64,000 bases of DNA, from assembly GCA_036936605.1 (NCBI GenBank), contig JAUPFV010000001.1, positions 118,986,771 through 119,050,770 of the forward strand, read 5' to 3'. The translations under genes were made by a program, and so were the position numbers. Below the pieces are notes generated by a model that saw only the letters and a program-made list of their open reading frames with translations, had not been told where the DNA came from and searched no databases. The stretch is from Limnanthes douglasii subsp. nivea. Lineage: Eukaryota; Streptophyta; Magnoliopsida; Brassicales; Limnanthaceae. Below are positions 1-12,627 of this stretch, in pieces (position 1 is the first letter of the stretch; every line of letters begins with the position of its first letter).

Positions 1-1880
1 TATTAGCATTATTTATTTGGTTGATGAGATGCTTGAAATAAAATTTATCACATTTAGTTTACCAGTCTGACGTAAAAACATTTATACCTTTAGTATTAGT
101 TGGTTTCCTCGGTTGTACCACATGAAGTTTTTAAAAGATTAAGAGTTTACATCATCTTATTTATTATATGGTCATGCATGTCTAACATGTATAATACAAA
201 TGTTGATTATTCTTATTTTTATCAAAATATCTTCAAACATAATTTCAAACGATGAATAATATATAAATATTTCCAAAATTGATCGCATAAAGTTAACCAC
301 ATGATCTTATGTTATCTCTTGTACATCACATCACGTGCACAAAAAACCTGTGTCTTAATTTAACATTACATTTATATTTTCCCAATCGGCTCATGTATCT
401 CTACTTCGTTTATAACTATTTGACAACATATTTAAGCCTGGTCATGATACTAAACCTCAAATATGGATATATTATATAAACATTAATAGTATGTTTAACA
501 CTTAACTTAGTTTTCTTGAAGGATTTCATAGTTTTTTATGTTGAAGATCAAACAAAGTGTGAACTTTGATCTTGAACCGTTCGAAATTAAGTCGACTCAA
601 ACTGAAGTATGTTTACAGTTCAAATGAGCATTCTCAAACTTATAAAATACACATGAAAAAGTTTAATTATAACAATTATTATTTTCAAAAGTGTAAGTTA
701 AATATTGATAATCATTTACCAAATGGTTGTTGTGTTGCCCAAATTTTACATCTCGTTCATGAAGTGATGAAGAATTTTTTAACTATATGGTTTTATCTTT
801 TAAATATTAAGATAATGATTGATGGTTGTGTATTCATTGAATAATACTTTCATTGTTACTATGTTTGTGTTCAGCTCATCCACCATTTTTTATTTGACCT
901 TTTTGTTCCAAAAAACAAAAACTTATCGAAATCTTCCACTTTTAATGTCTACTTTTTTTCCTTTCTAACCCTTTTTTGTTAAATTTCATTGTATGAAATA
1001 TGCACTTATGGATTGAGTTAAGAAAAACATATATAATATCTTGCATGAAGACCAACTTCTGATCTGTCAAAAATAAAACTCGGTAAGGTAGACATATTAT
1101 CATCCATCACTTAGTGTGAATGACTGAAATCCTACATGTAGTTCTTTAGCTTCTTCAAACTCATAAAAATGAAAGATATATAAAATTTTAGATTTATTAG
1201 AGTTACATAAACAACTTCGAATAATGGTATTTTGTACCTCTTTTTCTTGTAAGTATTGTTCATGATAGATACTCACATGAATATTTCCATTAAGTCAATG
1301 CTTGTAAGGTCAGTAAACAACATTGGTATTCATATCTGATCCTTCTATTTTCCGGTGTTATTCTAAGTAATTTGTTCTCCCTCATTTTCGATAACAAGTA
1401 TTATATGTGAGACTAACTGAATGTTTTGACATAACGATGCTTTTGCTGGATATTGTTGATGTTGCCTATTGGATACATTACGCGGGTGATAGTTCTTCAA
1501 ACCTGAATATATCACTAAGACACGCACCCGGTAACAATAATTTACGGACAAACTCTTCTTTGTCAAAAATTAGTTTTACGGTGTATAAATTTCCTTTGAA
1601 GTATGTGCCTGATGGTTGGTTGTGTTATCTGTATATAAAGGTTAGTCATCTATAACAAAAGAAATGATATAATAGGATGCACTCAAAATTGAGATGGAAA
1701 ATCATATTTTTTTTGTATATACTCTTCTTTTTACAGCATCCGATATAGTTTTTAAAAAACAATATCATACCTCTCGCATTTGCAAAGAACCTAAGATATT
1801 TTTCAATAGGTTCATCAAATAAAGGATAATGCTGATGATGTATTCTAAGTTGGAACCTACACACTGAACCCATTCAATTA
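1..1880 (-). pseudogene. Decayed MULE transposase of the MULE-OTU type (5' and central part)
   Basis: Read on the minus strand, about 1,138-1,285 encodes MNNTYKKKRYKIPLFEVV followed by a further phased stretch. This matches the hallmark of plant MULE/FAR1-related transposases, whose usual form is a short D/N-x-TYKTNRYxLPLLE block ahead of an aromatic-rich strand. The stretch at 1,646-1,873 could be a FAR1-like N-terminal part, but this is weak. Stops and frameshifts run throughout, so it cannot make a protein. The matching copy at 19,850-21,990 continues into an OTU-like protease segment; here that part would lie left of the window. Confidence 0.6.
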
Positions 1881-2689
1881 ATTATGGTTTAGTGTAATAT
1901 TCATGCGTGGAAAACAAATATATGTAATCAGTATGCAAACATACCTCAACGGGTTCCTATAAAATTATATCGTCATTCATTATTAGAGTAAAATACAACG
2001 TAAAACTCCTAAACCTAATGAATAACGTACATAAACAATGTATAGACATTTTCACATATTCTCAGCAAAATGCATGCACAAAGTTTCACGTGTTGCGCAA
2101 ATGCATATGTAAATTAGCATGATCCACACAAAAAATCGTATTTTTTTTAAATACAACATCCAAAAGTACATAAACATTTTGTATAACTTATGAAAAATTA
2201 TAGTTTCCATTTTCAATAACAAAATATTATATCTATTGACATGGCATATCTCTCATGTACATTTAACATTTATGTGTTTGATTTCATGACCTAGTATTCG
2301 TTAGCAAATAGTATTTACTTGGGAACACCTAAAAATATATGTTGAGTTTGTTGTTGATTTGGTTAGTTATCATTAACAAAGAGTATTCATTATTGAAAAA
2401 ATGGTGCTCAGTATCCAATTATCAAGGTCAAGATGGAGGCAAGCTAATGGGTCTCACACTTTGGCAGAATTAAGTAAGTTATGCTCTTAGTTAGTGTCAC
2501 TATCAGGTTTTTAATTTTTAATATTTCTATGATAATTGTCAAGGAAATGTGAAGCTCTGATCAGTAATTTCATTGCTTGTTAGAATTTAATAACTTGGTA
2601 CAGTTCGCAAGCTCATTTATAGGCATTTACTTCTTTATAAGTGTCATCTTAATTACTTTTGTTATAATTATCACAAAATACATATATTG

Positions 2690-3480
2690 AAAGTGTGTTA
2701 CAATATTATGTATTAGAAAACTACAAATCCTTAAGTATTCCTATAGCAAAGATGGGCAGACTAAGTTTGAATCAATGTCCAAAGATAAAAATTAATATTA
2801 ATGAAATAAAAATGTCTCCTTGTGCTTCAGCATTTGAGAGTTTAACGTATGCTCAATTTTATACTAGGTCAGACATTACCTTTGCTGTGAATATGTTAGG
2901 GAGATACATAAGTAACCCAAACATTAAGCACTAGAAGGAAGTGAAAATTATACTCCATATCTGCAAGGAACAAAAGGACACATATTAACATATAAGAAGT
3001 AAAAAACGCTAGAGACCATTGGATATTCCGATTCATATTTTGGTGGATGCGTAAACACACTGAAAAGAACTTTGGGAAACATATTCTTATTGGTTGAAGG
3101 TGTAATATCCTCGAAAAGTGTGAACAAATACTTACTAAATCATCCATCATGTCAGATAAAATTATTAGATGTTTTAAAGCATCGAACCAGTCATTATGGT
3201 TGCAGAATTTCATCACAATATTGCATATTGTACAAGGGATAAAAGGTCCCATGAGGTTTTATTGTCACAATAATTCTATAGTGTAGTATTTTAACAGCAA
3301 TAAGAGGTCGTCTAAATCTAAACATATAGACATAAAATTCATGTATATTAAAGAAAGAGTTCAGATGGATCATATAAGTATAGAGCACATCGGCACAAAC
3401 TCGACGATATCAGATCCTTTGATAAATACAGTATTGCTTAAGGTTTTCCAAGAACACCAGCAATACGAGTGTAGTTGATT
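2690..3480 (+). pseudogene. Copia (Ty1) RNase H / pol C-terminal remnant, copy 1
   Basis: Plus-strand translation from about 2,690 gives the stretch that joins reverse transcriptase to RNase H in Ty1/copia polyproteins: a proline-rich linker, then FESLTYAQFYTRSDITFAV (normally S-L-M-Y-A-Q-x-C-T-R-P-D-I), then MLGRYISNPN. After frameshifts it continues with a GYSDSxFGG-like RNase H core near 3,020-3,060 and a C-terminal IEHIGTNSTISDPLINT-like end near 3,380-3,430. Reverse transcriptase, integrase and gag are absent, so this is an internally deleted element. The same fragment recurs at 22,826-23,610, and a longer relative lies at 15,260-17,310. Confidence 0.8.
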
Positions 3481-5344
3481 TGGAGGATTGTTAGTTTTAG
3501 TGGGATTGCGTGTAATGGGATCCAATGATATATTTGATATTATATATGTAAAAGTTTATTGCAATATATATGCTTGGTTATATTTATTGATATTTATTCT
3601 TTATTAGATCTTCAAAGGTAGGATCATTTAATAGTGAATATATATGATTACAATTCATATTAAACCGCACACCATAACTGGAAGTAATTTATGAATGGCA
3701 ATAATGTGATTATTCTTGCATCATAAGAGATAAATTAGAAAAAGGTTTTTAGTCCTTTATATTTCATTGATTATGTACGGGGTTGAGAGTTCACCTACTG
3801 ACAATAGATCATGATACTCAATAAAGTTAAATATATTCTTGAGTAGTATACGACGGTCCAAATTAGGAGATTATTTGAATATTTATGCACTAATATGATA
3901 AATATATATTTGGTCACTGTCATAAGACAGTCGAATAATAAAATTAATACGATTAATTATTTTATATAATTGATTTGATAATAAGCTTAAAGGTGAAAAG
4001 GCGTTGTGGACTAACAAGTGTGGTAACCGATTGGATTTGGACACAGTGAATGAGTGGATGCCAAAATCTCAACACTTAAGCCTGAACTGATAATTAAGAG
4101 ACTAAACTGATTCTTATCAATTTGGTGGGTTGTGGTCCCCGATCACAAAGCGATATAAATTATAAAATTTATACGATTAGAGTTTTAATCCTATTTTCCT
4201 ACAAAAGAAATGATTGAGATTTAGACATTCTTTTAACCTAACTCTACACAAACCGGTCATCATTTTTAATGAGAGGAAAACTAATAACTTTTTTGCAGGA
4301 ACTGAGTCTTCAAGAACTTTAAAGAAAGATTTAAGAACATTAGAATTTGAATAAAAATTGTAGATACTAACATTAGGAAAAACAGTAAGTCTCTTTAGTT
4401 TATTCAATAGTAAAAAATCCATAGATAGTTTAATAATTTTTCGCATGTTTGATAGATTAATTTGATGCAATTTAATTAGTTCCATCACTCAAAATTCATA
4501 AACTATAATTGACAAAAAAAATGTAAATTTACCACTAAAATGAAGCACATAATCCAACTCAACTTAATGTATAAAATTTTTATTCACAACTTCAACATTA
4601 ATCGACTAATCATTTAAAAGCATATACACATTATGGTAAAGGTTTTATGTTCCAAACTCAAATCACTTTAAAATATCACCTATGTTATCATATTTAATAC
4701 AAAGGGCTTGATTTTTTTACGATTTTCTAACATTATTATCTAGAACTTTATATTCTTTATTTTATCCCACCTCCTAAAACCCTAAAAAATCACTTTTGTT
4801 AAAATAAAACTCATTCAATAAATTTAGGAAATGAGTGGTGCATGCCTACTCATTATATTTTATTAATAAATAAAACAAAGACATTAACATAAATATTTGT
4901 CGCCCAAAGAGGTGTTCTAGGTCAATGTAGTTACAATTGCAAAAAAACTAAAAGTCAAAGAGACTATAGAGAACAAAAATTGTTGAAGAAGATTCAAAAA
5001 AATTGGGGGGACCTGACTCTTAAAGGATTAAGAAGTACTGATAATGATCCAAATGACAAAGAGAGAGAGAGAGAGAGAGAGAGATTGCAAGGATTGAGCT
5101 CGATTTGGGAAGAATGGTCAACACATAGGAGAATAAATGTTGTTGTGATTGGAGACTAAGAGAATACAAGATCTTGAGAGATCTACAAAAAAGTTGAATT
5201 CCATTAAGTATTTATCTTATCTTTCGAAACCTCGATCAATTTGATAGTCATTAGAGTTAGGGCTCAAAACTTTCTCTGATAGAGTTTGTCTAGAGGCTGT
5301 CTAGCAGAAGCATAGCTTTGAGTTGATTGGGAATTTGGTTTGTA
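3481..5344. other. Copia 3' LTR-like tail and AT-rich sequence without a recognised gene
   Basis: From 3,481 to about 4,160 the sequence resembles the 3' untranslated/LTR part of the copia family, with a related stretch at 17,310-17,780. Beyond that I see AT-rich sequence. A minus-strand ORF of 103 codons at 4,177-4,488 has no family motif I recognise and may be chance. A (GA)12 microsatellite occupies 5,061-5,084. Confidence 0.5.
5061..5084. repeat. (GA)12 microsatellite
   Basis: Uninterrupted GA dinucleotides, just beyond the 3' end of the minus-strand LINE remnant. Confidence 0.95.
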
Positions 5345-6480
5345 GTCAAATAAAATTTGTATTTGCATTTGTTTGTCCATCTAGCAAGCCAGCCCGCATC
5401 AACGTTTTGCTCTCTATGTATACGAGAGATGGTCATGTCAGATGCAGCATTGAAGAGTAGGTAGTAATAACCAAGGTGATTTGTTAGTGAAGAACATAGT
5501 TACAAAATTATAGAGTCAGTTTCAATCTCTAAAATATATATTTTCAATTTGTTGCATAAGATTAGATCCTCAAGTAAAACACGAGTTCAACAATAATAAG
5601 ACTAAGTTTTTCATAAGTCCTTCATATAACTGCTTTTCTTTTACCCTTGTAGCCCCGAATAATATCACTTCATGCAGCTTCTTCCGATTGCAAACACGAG
5701 GCGTCTGTATTGAGATTTAGCTTGGGTTCAGAGGGAGGGTACCAGTGTATATCTTTCAATCTTCTTGTCTGGCTTAGATGATGAAAACAGTCAAAGTCGA
5801 GAGCCCAATGTGAGTCATTGGTCCATAACTTTATTTTGAGTAGATTAGCCATATCCACATGAAGGATGATATGGTTGACATGGTTGATTACTGCTTTAGT
5901 AAAAGTAGCTTGTAGACTAAACTTTTTCTTGTTTCTATGCTGCCAAATTACCAACAAATAATTGAAGGAAGAGTAGTCATAATATGAGCCGTATTAGGTG
6001 TAGACCAAATCCGGAGTCTCACAATGTGGTAGAGAGTCATATGACTTCCAATCATAATTTTAAAGTCGTTGTAGTGTAGTTAAACATACCATGCTAGGTT
6101 ACATTGAACACAATAATGTTGGATAGAATTGATATTACCACAGAGTTGACACTTGAAAATAAGTGTAATGTTTCTTGATTGAAGAACATTGTCAACTGAG
6201 ATCCAGTTGTGAAGTAATCTCCACAAAAAGGAAGAACATTTGATGGGAGCCACATTGTTCCATATCCTAGAGTATAGGAGAGAGTAAGATCCTTTTAAGT
6301 CTTAGAGCATTCCACGTGTCTTTGAAACAAAATTCTCCAGATAGACTAGATGTCTAGATAAGCTTGTCAGGAATATCAGAATTAATATATAGACTAGTAA
6401 TTATGTTGATGTTAGTAAGAGAGACTAAATCCATAAGCCTGAATAGATTCTAGTTGTTGTTTGACCATAATGAGTTTACT
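5345..6480 (-). pseudogene. LINE (non-LTR retrotransposon) ORF2 3' end: zf-RVT plus RNase H
   Basis: Read on the minus strand, 6,480-5,950 encodes the region after the reverse transcriptase: an INxLWTS-like segment, FKDTWNALRLK, then a zinc-binding zf-RVT module with WRLLHNWISVDNVLQSRN, FKCQLCG and a downstream HYCVQC. At 5,957-5,670 it continues into WQHRNKKKF and the start of the plant LINE RNase H (RVT_3) domain, PPSEPKLNLNTDAS. Further left, to about 5,365, come shifted pieces of RNase H ending in REQNVDAGWLARWTN, the usual C-terminal motif (normally N-x-V/A-A-D-W-L-A). Endonuclease and most of the reverse transcriptase are missing, as in a 5'-truncated insertion. Several frameshifts and stops make it dead. 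Confidence 0.8.
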
Positions 6481-6499
6481 CTGGTTTGAATGTACCATA

Positions 6500-7571
6500 A
6501 AATCAATTTTATAGATCTATATTAAAATAAAATAATCATACGATCGTAAATTCTTTTGATATCGAACAACACAATATAGATAAAACACAAAAGTATAAAT
6601 TCGATAAGAAAAGACTTTCGGTGTGAAACAAATAAATGATGAAACAAAAGGCAAAAATACAATTAAAAGAATATTTAAAGTTTTTTAAATTTTGATATTA
6701 ATGATCGTTGATAAATTTGAATAAATAGTAAATGAAATTAATTCCAAATTTGAATAAATAATAAATGAAATTAATTCCATCTATAAATAGTTATGGAAGA
6801 AAATAAATTAATTATGCCAAAAGGAGTAGCCGATTTGGTGGAATACGACATACTTATTTGGTTATGTGTTCGAAACCTTACAAAATTTCTCCGAAAGAAA
6901 AGGAAAGAATAAATTCGGTCTTCGATATCAAAATGACACTTGATTTCTAAAAATAATATTTTGTTAGATCCAGATAAAATATTTAATAAAATATAGCGTA
7001 TTGTTTTTAAACTGTAAGTTAGATTACGAAGTAAGAGTATTATATAGAATAAAAAAAATCGATTAGATAATATTTTGATAATTAGTAATACATAATATAT
7101 TATCAATTATATTGATCATAATAATACCACGGCTTAAAATACCTATAGTAAAAATTAGAGTTTGTTGCTATCAGTTGATAGTTAATTTTAAAAAATGATA
7201 GTCGAAAAGATAGACCCTTATATATTGGCGTTGCTCTAGAGAATTGATGAATGTTAAAGAGATGAGAGATGGTTATATTAAGTAAGAGACATTTGTATTG
7301 AAGCAATATTGGAAGAAGAGAGGCTAGATTAGGGGAATTATCTACAGGTGCTATTCATTTTACCAATAGTTTTTATTTTATGGTTTGTTTTTTCCATACC
7401 AGCCAAATTCCATAAATATCTGACAAGCTTAATGAGAGATTTTATAGGTGTCTATCAAGTTTAATCTGAATACTCTTGGCATATTGACAAATCAAATTAA
7501 GATCGCGTACATTTTGTCAAGTTTAAATTGAAATCCAGAGAAGTGTTTCAAATAGCATACCACCAACTAAG
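6500..7571. other. AT-rich intergenic sequence with one SINE-like head
   Basis: Apart from the tRNA-like SINE head at 6,816-6,905 I see no supported gene. The 111-codon minus-strand ORF at 6,771-7,106 is very AT-biased, overlaps the SINE head and is most likely chance. Parts of 6,620-6,780 resemble 24,320-24,440, suggesting a shared repeat. Confidence 0.5.
6816..6905 (+). mobile_element. Degenerate tRNA-derived SINE head
   Basis: The stretch AAAGGAGTAGCCGATTTGG carries a polymerase III box A-like element (TAGCCGATTTGG). About 35 bp further on, TGTTCGAAACC resembles box B (consensus GGTTCGANNCC). The first 26 bases match the 5' head of the SINE at 61,187-61,363 (minus) at nearly every position, so both probably belong to one family. 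No clear tail or target duplication was found for this copy, so its 3' end is uncertain. Confidence 0.55.
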
Positions 7572-8060
7572 TGAAAGTTGGAAGAAAAGAGAAGATAAAG
7601 ATATGTATTTCAATTTATGATGTATTTATTTTTCTTTAGATTTTTGTGAATCCCACTGCTGCTATTTATAGACAGTTAGAGCAGCAGTGGGAATCTTTCT
7701 TGTTACAACAGAATTATGGATAAGGATAGTACAATTTACTCATTTACACATGTGACAAATATTTGTGTAATGCTTGATTTAATGCCAATTTGTTTCACAA
7801 CTTATTCATGTGTGATAGGCTGACTTCTGGGCTTGAATTGGTCTTGTTGGTTTGGCTGCGTCGATCCAAGCCCAAGACACAAAGTGATGAGAAACGACTC
7901 TGGGAACAGTCGTTTCTCAAGAGAGGGAAGAGGATGTCTGATCCCAAATCAGAAACCCTAGACCAGCCTCTTCCCCTTCACCTGCTCCTTTGTCTGTCTC
8001 CGATTGTCACCATCGTCGTCGGTGCTAGTACTAGGAGCTTTTGTAGCAGTAGGCTTAACA
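7572..8060 (-). repeat. Copia 3' LTR
   Basis: On the minus strand the pol frame ends in a purine run (GCGGGGGGA, 8,061-8,069), the expected polypurine tract, directly followed by TGTTAAGCC, a normal LTR start. Downstream on the same strand is a TATA-like CTATAAATAG at about 7,662-7,675. The LTR probably ends in ...TTTCA at about 7,572; this end is an estimate because the 5' LTR is absent and cannot be compared. Length would be about 490 bp. A 12-16 bp inverted repeat flanks the TATA box (7,648-7,663 against 7,680-7,695). Confidence 0.65.
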
Positions 8061-10732
8061 TCCCCCCGCAAACGAAGGGGTGAGTTGATGAGACCGATTT
8101 TATCTCGAAGAAAAGCGAATCGGGAGTGAGTTAATGGCTTCGTAAGACAGTCGGCAAGTTGATCGTGAGAGGGGACGTAGCGGATTTATAAAGTTCCCTG
8201 AAGAACCTGGTCACAAACGAAGTGAACATCAAGTTCGATGTGCTTCTTTCGTGCATGAAACATTGGATTTGAAGCAAGGGAGCTCGCACCCATATTGTCG
8301 CACCATATGACAGACGGTGGTGTGACTGGAAGCTTGATTTCTGTCAAAATGGAGCGAAGCCAGATCAATTCGGAAGACAGATCAGCAAGGGCACGGTATT
8401 CTGACTCTGTAGAGGATCGTGCAACAACATGTTGTTTCTTTGAAGACCAATAAATCAGTGACTCTCTAAAGTAAACACAGTACGCCCCAACACTTCGTTT
8501 GTCATCCACCGAGGAGGCCCAATCTGCATCAGAAAAACGATGAAGGTACAGATGAGTGGAGGGTTTGATGTGAAGACCAGTCCACCGTGAGCCAGATAAG
8601 TATCTTAAAACTCGCTTCAAACACTACCAATGTATAGTAGTAGGTTGTTGCTGATACTGACTGAGTTTATTTACAGCGAAGGCGATGTATGGTCGAGTGT
8701 GTGTGAGATACTGAAGAGCACCCAACAGGCTTCGAAACGGTGTTGGATCAGAGAGAGGTGTTCCAGAAGAACTAGAGAGATGTACCCCAGCTGCCATAGG
8801 CGTCGGACATGGCTTTGACAAGGAAAGACCCTGGCTTGCAAGTAAGTTGGTTATATATTGTTGTTGTGTCAAGTAGATGCCAGTCTGGTCACGATGAGCT
8901 TCTATTCCCAGGAATAGATGGAGTGACCCCATGTCCTTTAAGGAGAAACACGCATTGAGTCTGTGAATGAACTGAGTCAGACATGTAGACTGAGACCCTG
9001 TCACTATAATGTCATCCACGTAAACCAGTATTAGAATGACAGTTAAGTTAGAGACAAAGTAAAACAAAGAGCAATCTGCTCTTGAGTTTTTGAACCCCCA
9101 GCTGAGTAGAGTGTCCTTTAGTCTAGAGTACCAAGCTCTTGGAGCCTGTTTGAGCCCATACAGAGCTTTGTGAAGTTTGCACACGTGTGTAGGATTCACA
9201 GAGTCTCTAAATCCCTCTGGTTGAGCCATATAGACATCCTCACTTAGAAAACCATTCAGAAAAGCATTGTTTATGTCCAACTGACGTACCTCCCAACCTT
9301 TAGACACTGCTATAGCCATGACCAACCTTACAGTAGATGGTTTGATGACTGGACTAAACTTTTCTGAAAAATCAACTCCAGGAGTTTGATGAAATCCCTT
9401 AGCTACTAACCTTGCCTTGTATCTTTGGATTGAGCCATCCATGTTGTACTTGACCTTAAAGACCCATTTGTAGCCCACTACATTGAGTTTAGATGTCCAA
9501 GGTACTAGGGTCCAGGTCTTGTTATTCATGAGAGCCTAGAATTCAGAATTCATAGCAGCAACCCATTGGGGATTGATAGAAGCTTCTGAGTATTTTGTAG
9601 GTTCAAGAGTGAGAGGAGTAGCAGTGGTCAGAGAGCCAATATATGGTGTGTGAGGTTTAAGGGTACCATCTTGAAATCTTGTTAGCATAGTGTGAGTTTT
9701 GAGAGATGGAGGTTGGTGTTGTGTGGAAACAGGAGGGTCAAGAGGTAGTTGTATGGATAATGTAGGATTCATGTGGAGGAAGGTGGTTGTAGTGTTAGGT
9801 TGTGCTGAGTTAGGATTGAGGGATAGTGTAGTATCACTGTGAGGTGAATGAGCAGTTCTGGTGTGAGAGAGTGGACTAGTTGAGACAGTAGGGTGAGTGT
9901 CATGAGTTTGAGTAGTGTGAGGAGTGATCTTACCTTGAGTGGAACTAGGAGTTGAGGGGATCATCTGATCAGAAGAGCCATGAGATTGAGTTGCAGTAGA
10001 AGATAGACCACCAGGAGTCACAAGAGAGGTAGGCAGATTAGGAAGCCAAGTAGTAGTTGACACAGACTCAGACTCAGAGTGTTTGCCATAGAATGAATTT
10101 AGGAGAAAAGGAAATTCCCTTTCATTGAATATGACATTTCTAGACACATAAACCCTGTTTTTAGGATCCAAACAGATATAACCCTTATGATAGAGACTGT
10201 ACCCTAAGAAAACACATTTGGTAGTGTGAAACTGAAACTTCTGTGATTGATAGGGCCTTAGACAGGGGTAGCAGGAACATCCAAATGTTTTTAGGACAAA
10301 ATAATTGGGCAGTTTGTGATAGAGGAGTTCATAGGGTGATTTGTGAGAAAGGTTTGGTGTTGGTAGTCTATTAATGAGAAAGATAGCTGTTTGAAAAGCA
10401 TGGACACAAAACTTGTAGGGTAACACAGACTGAGCTAGAAGAGTGAGACCTGTTTCAACAAGATGCCTATGCTTTCTCTCAACCCTGCCATTTTGGGCTG
10501 AGGTATGTGGGCAAGATCTCCTAAGTATGAACCCATTTTCTTGAGCAAAAGAGTGAAAGGTTCTGCATTCACCACCCCAATCACTCTGGACAACTTTAAT
10601 TGATCTGTCAAACTGTTTTTCAACAAGTATTTTGAATGTGTTGAAGACTTGACTTTTCTCTTTTAGGGGATAGAACCAAGTATACCTTGTATGATCATCA
10701 ATTAAAACCACATCACTATCAGCACTAACAAC
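8061..10732 (-). pseudogene. Ty1/copia pol: integrase C-part, reverse transcriptase, RNase H
   Basis: The minus strand encodes most of a copia polyprotein. From the right: integrase core with DDHTRYTWFYPLK and the HTSAQNGRVERKHRH motif; a serine/threonine-rich linker; reverse transcriptase (9,529-8,624) with WVFKVKYNMDG, ARLVAKGFHQ, LYGLKQAPRAWY and the catalytic ILVYVDDIIVTG; and RNase H (8,620-8,186) with FSDADWASSVDDKRS and RSSTESEYRAL. The frame continues to the polypurine tract at 8,061. Three in-frame stops break it, at 9,536-9,538, 8,624-8,626 and 8,186-8,188. Each fits a glutamine codon changed by C-to-T, and reading resumes in the same frame. Gag, protease and the N-terminal integrase are missing: the coding stretch ends abruptly at about 10,732 where LINE sequence begins. 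No frameshift was seen, so this copy is relatively young. Confidence 0.92.
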
Positions 10733-12560
10733 AACTCAGTTGTCTATACAAATCTACTCAATAATATCAACAACAGAATCTCAGATTGTGAATCTAAACC
10801 CCTGTCATTTGCAGGGAGAATGAATCTTATTAATTATGTTCCAATGAATATTGTTTTATATTGGATGCAAAGTAATACCATACCTCATGGTGTTATTAGC
10901 AAAATCAAGAAAGCTTTTAATCGTTTTATATGGGGCTCTACAAGTCTTTATCACAAAATTCATTGGTGCAGATGGAATCTCATTTGTAAGGGAGGCTTTA
11001 ATATCAGGAAATTGGCTGATGTTCAAAACTTTACTTCTTGCAAGCTGTGGTTTCATTTCAGAGACAATAGCACTCTTTGGGCCAATTTAATTCATAACAT
11101 TTATTGTAGGAACAAACATCATTTTCAAGTTGCAGACAGTAAGAAAGGCTTGATGGTGTGGAATATGCTCATCAAGATAAATCATATTTGTAGAGAAATT
11201 TATCAACTGGTCTCTTGGGGATGGCTTGGTTGACTTTTGGTTAGACAAATGGTCTAATTCTAATCCCCTTCTCTCTCTTGATAACTCTGTCAAAAGCAAC
11301 TGGTATACACCTGAAAAGGTTAATCAATAGTGGCTTAATTTTCAATGGAATCTATCTGTGATCACCAATCTTATTAATTATTCTAACCTAAAGTGTATTA
11401 GAGACTGTTTCATTCATCAAGGCAGCAAGGATAAGATTATTTGGAGCTTATCTTCTAATATAAATTTTAGTTTCAAAGACATTTGGGAATCTCTTTGCAA
11501 TCATCATAATGAATCTAACTTGTTCACTAATATTTGAAATGATTTAACTTCAAAAAAGCATTCGTTCCTTCATTGGAAAGTTATACTTAACTTCATTTTC
11601 ACTGATTCTGTTCTTAGGAATATACATATGGTTATTGTTTCAAAATGTCAGTTCTGCTTAAATTATGAAACATCTTACCATATCTTCATTGCTTTTGAGA
11701 TTGCTTGGACAACATGGCTTCATTTTGCAGGTCACTTCAATATTCAAATCTTCAGGTACATGACCATTAATCATATGGCTCGGGCATGGTTCCGGTCTAT
11801 TGACAAAAAAATCATGTGAGACATGTGATCCCTTCATCAATCTTCAACATGATTTGGAGGTTCAGGAATCGTTCTAAGTTCAAAATCATCAAGGTTTCTT
11901 CTAACATGATTATCATTGAGGTGCATAGAATCTTAACCTACATGAACATATCTGGTTTCTTCAACTCTTCTCATTGGTCCAAGGATATGAATGTGGCCAA
12001 GAATTTTGGTTTTTTCAATCTTTGAAATATGCCTACAAAGAGTCATTCTGTTCTCAAATGGAATCACCCTTCTATTGACCGTTACAAACTCAACACAAAT
12101 GCATCTATTAATCAAAATGGTGAGGCTAGTGCTGGAATTATTATCAGAGACCATGAAGGTAACTTAATTCATGCTGCTGGTTTCGTTTATGGAAAACTCA
12201 CACCTTTAATGGCTGAGGCCCGTGCGCTAATGGATGGTTTGATAATCTGGAATAAAAAGGGTTTGCACAATCTCGATATTGAGTCTGATTCTCTTTTGCT
12301 TGTTAATTTTGTTAAGATTGGCAGTCAAGGATCTGTTCCTTGAGCTCTCTACCCACCTTAAACTGTTGTAGAAACCTGTTAACCCCTTCAATGACTCTAA
12401 TTCATATCTTTAGAGATCAAAATAGAGTAGCAGACTGGTTGGCTCAGTGGACTTCAAATTGTAAAATGAGAAAAAGATTATGATTTTGTTTCAGCTCCTG
12501 TTGAACTAAAAAGTATTCTCGTTCTTGAAAGTATTGGCTTACCCTACATAAATAATATAT
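10733..12560 (+). pseudogene. LINE ORF2 3' half: RT thumb, zf-RVT, RNase H
   Basis: The coding similarity begins exactly where the copia element stops. It opens with the end of a reverse transcriptase: SFAGRMNLINYVPMNIVLYW, then KKAFNRFIWG and GGFNIRKLADVQN at about 10,790-11,030. Next is a zf-RVT-like part (KIIWSLSSN, FKDIWESL, CQFCLNYETSYHIF; 11,430-11,700). An RNase H (RVT_3) domain at 12,029-12,343 reads YKLNTNASINQNGEASAGI, IIRDHEGNL, EARALMDGLI and DIESDSLLLV. After a frameshift at 12,420-12,460 it ends in NRVADWLAQW. The RNase H domain itself is open over about 100 codons. Stops and frameshifts elsewhere (11,232, 11,535, 11,818, 12,025) kill it. It resembles the LINE at 5,345-6,480 and may be the same clade. 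Confidence 0.85.
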
Positions 12561-12627
12561 CTTAAGGCTAACCTGTTGTTCTTGAGCAGGATCTTCTTGA
12601 CTTATTTGTCTTTAAGTTTTTGGTTTG

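Larger units (their letters stand above)
1..3897. repeat. Long direct repeat, copy 1 (about 3.9 kb)
   Basis: This segment is repeated almost base for base at 20,109-24,035, about 20.1 kb downstream, with scattered substitutions and small indels. Similarity starts at the first base of the window, so this copy may extend further left. It stops at about 3,897, where copy 2 changes to unrelated sequence. Each copy holds the same two decayed modules: a minus-strand MULE-OTU transposase (left) and a plus-strand copia RNase H/3' end (right). Copy 2 has a (TA)n expansion at 22,331-22,368 where copy 1 has only a short AT stretch near 2,230. Confidence 0.93.

Noticed and set aside
4177..4488. 103-codon minus-strand ORF
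   Set aside because: No motif recognised, low-complexity AT-rich context, no promoter-like features; may be chance.
6771..7106. 111-codon minus-strand ORF that looked organelle-like
   Set aside because: AT composition alone explains it, it overlaps a SINE head, and no organelle gene motif is present.
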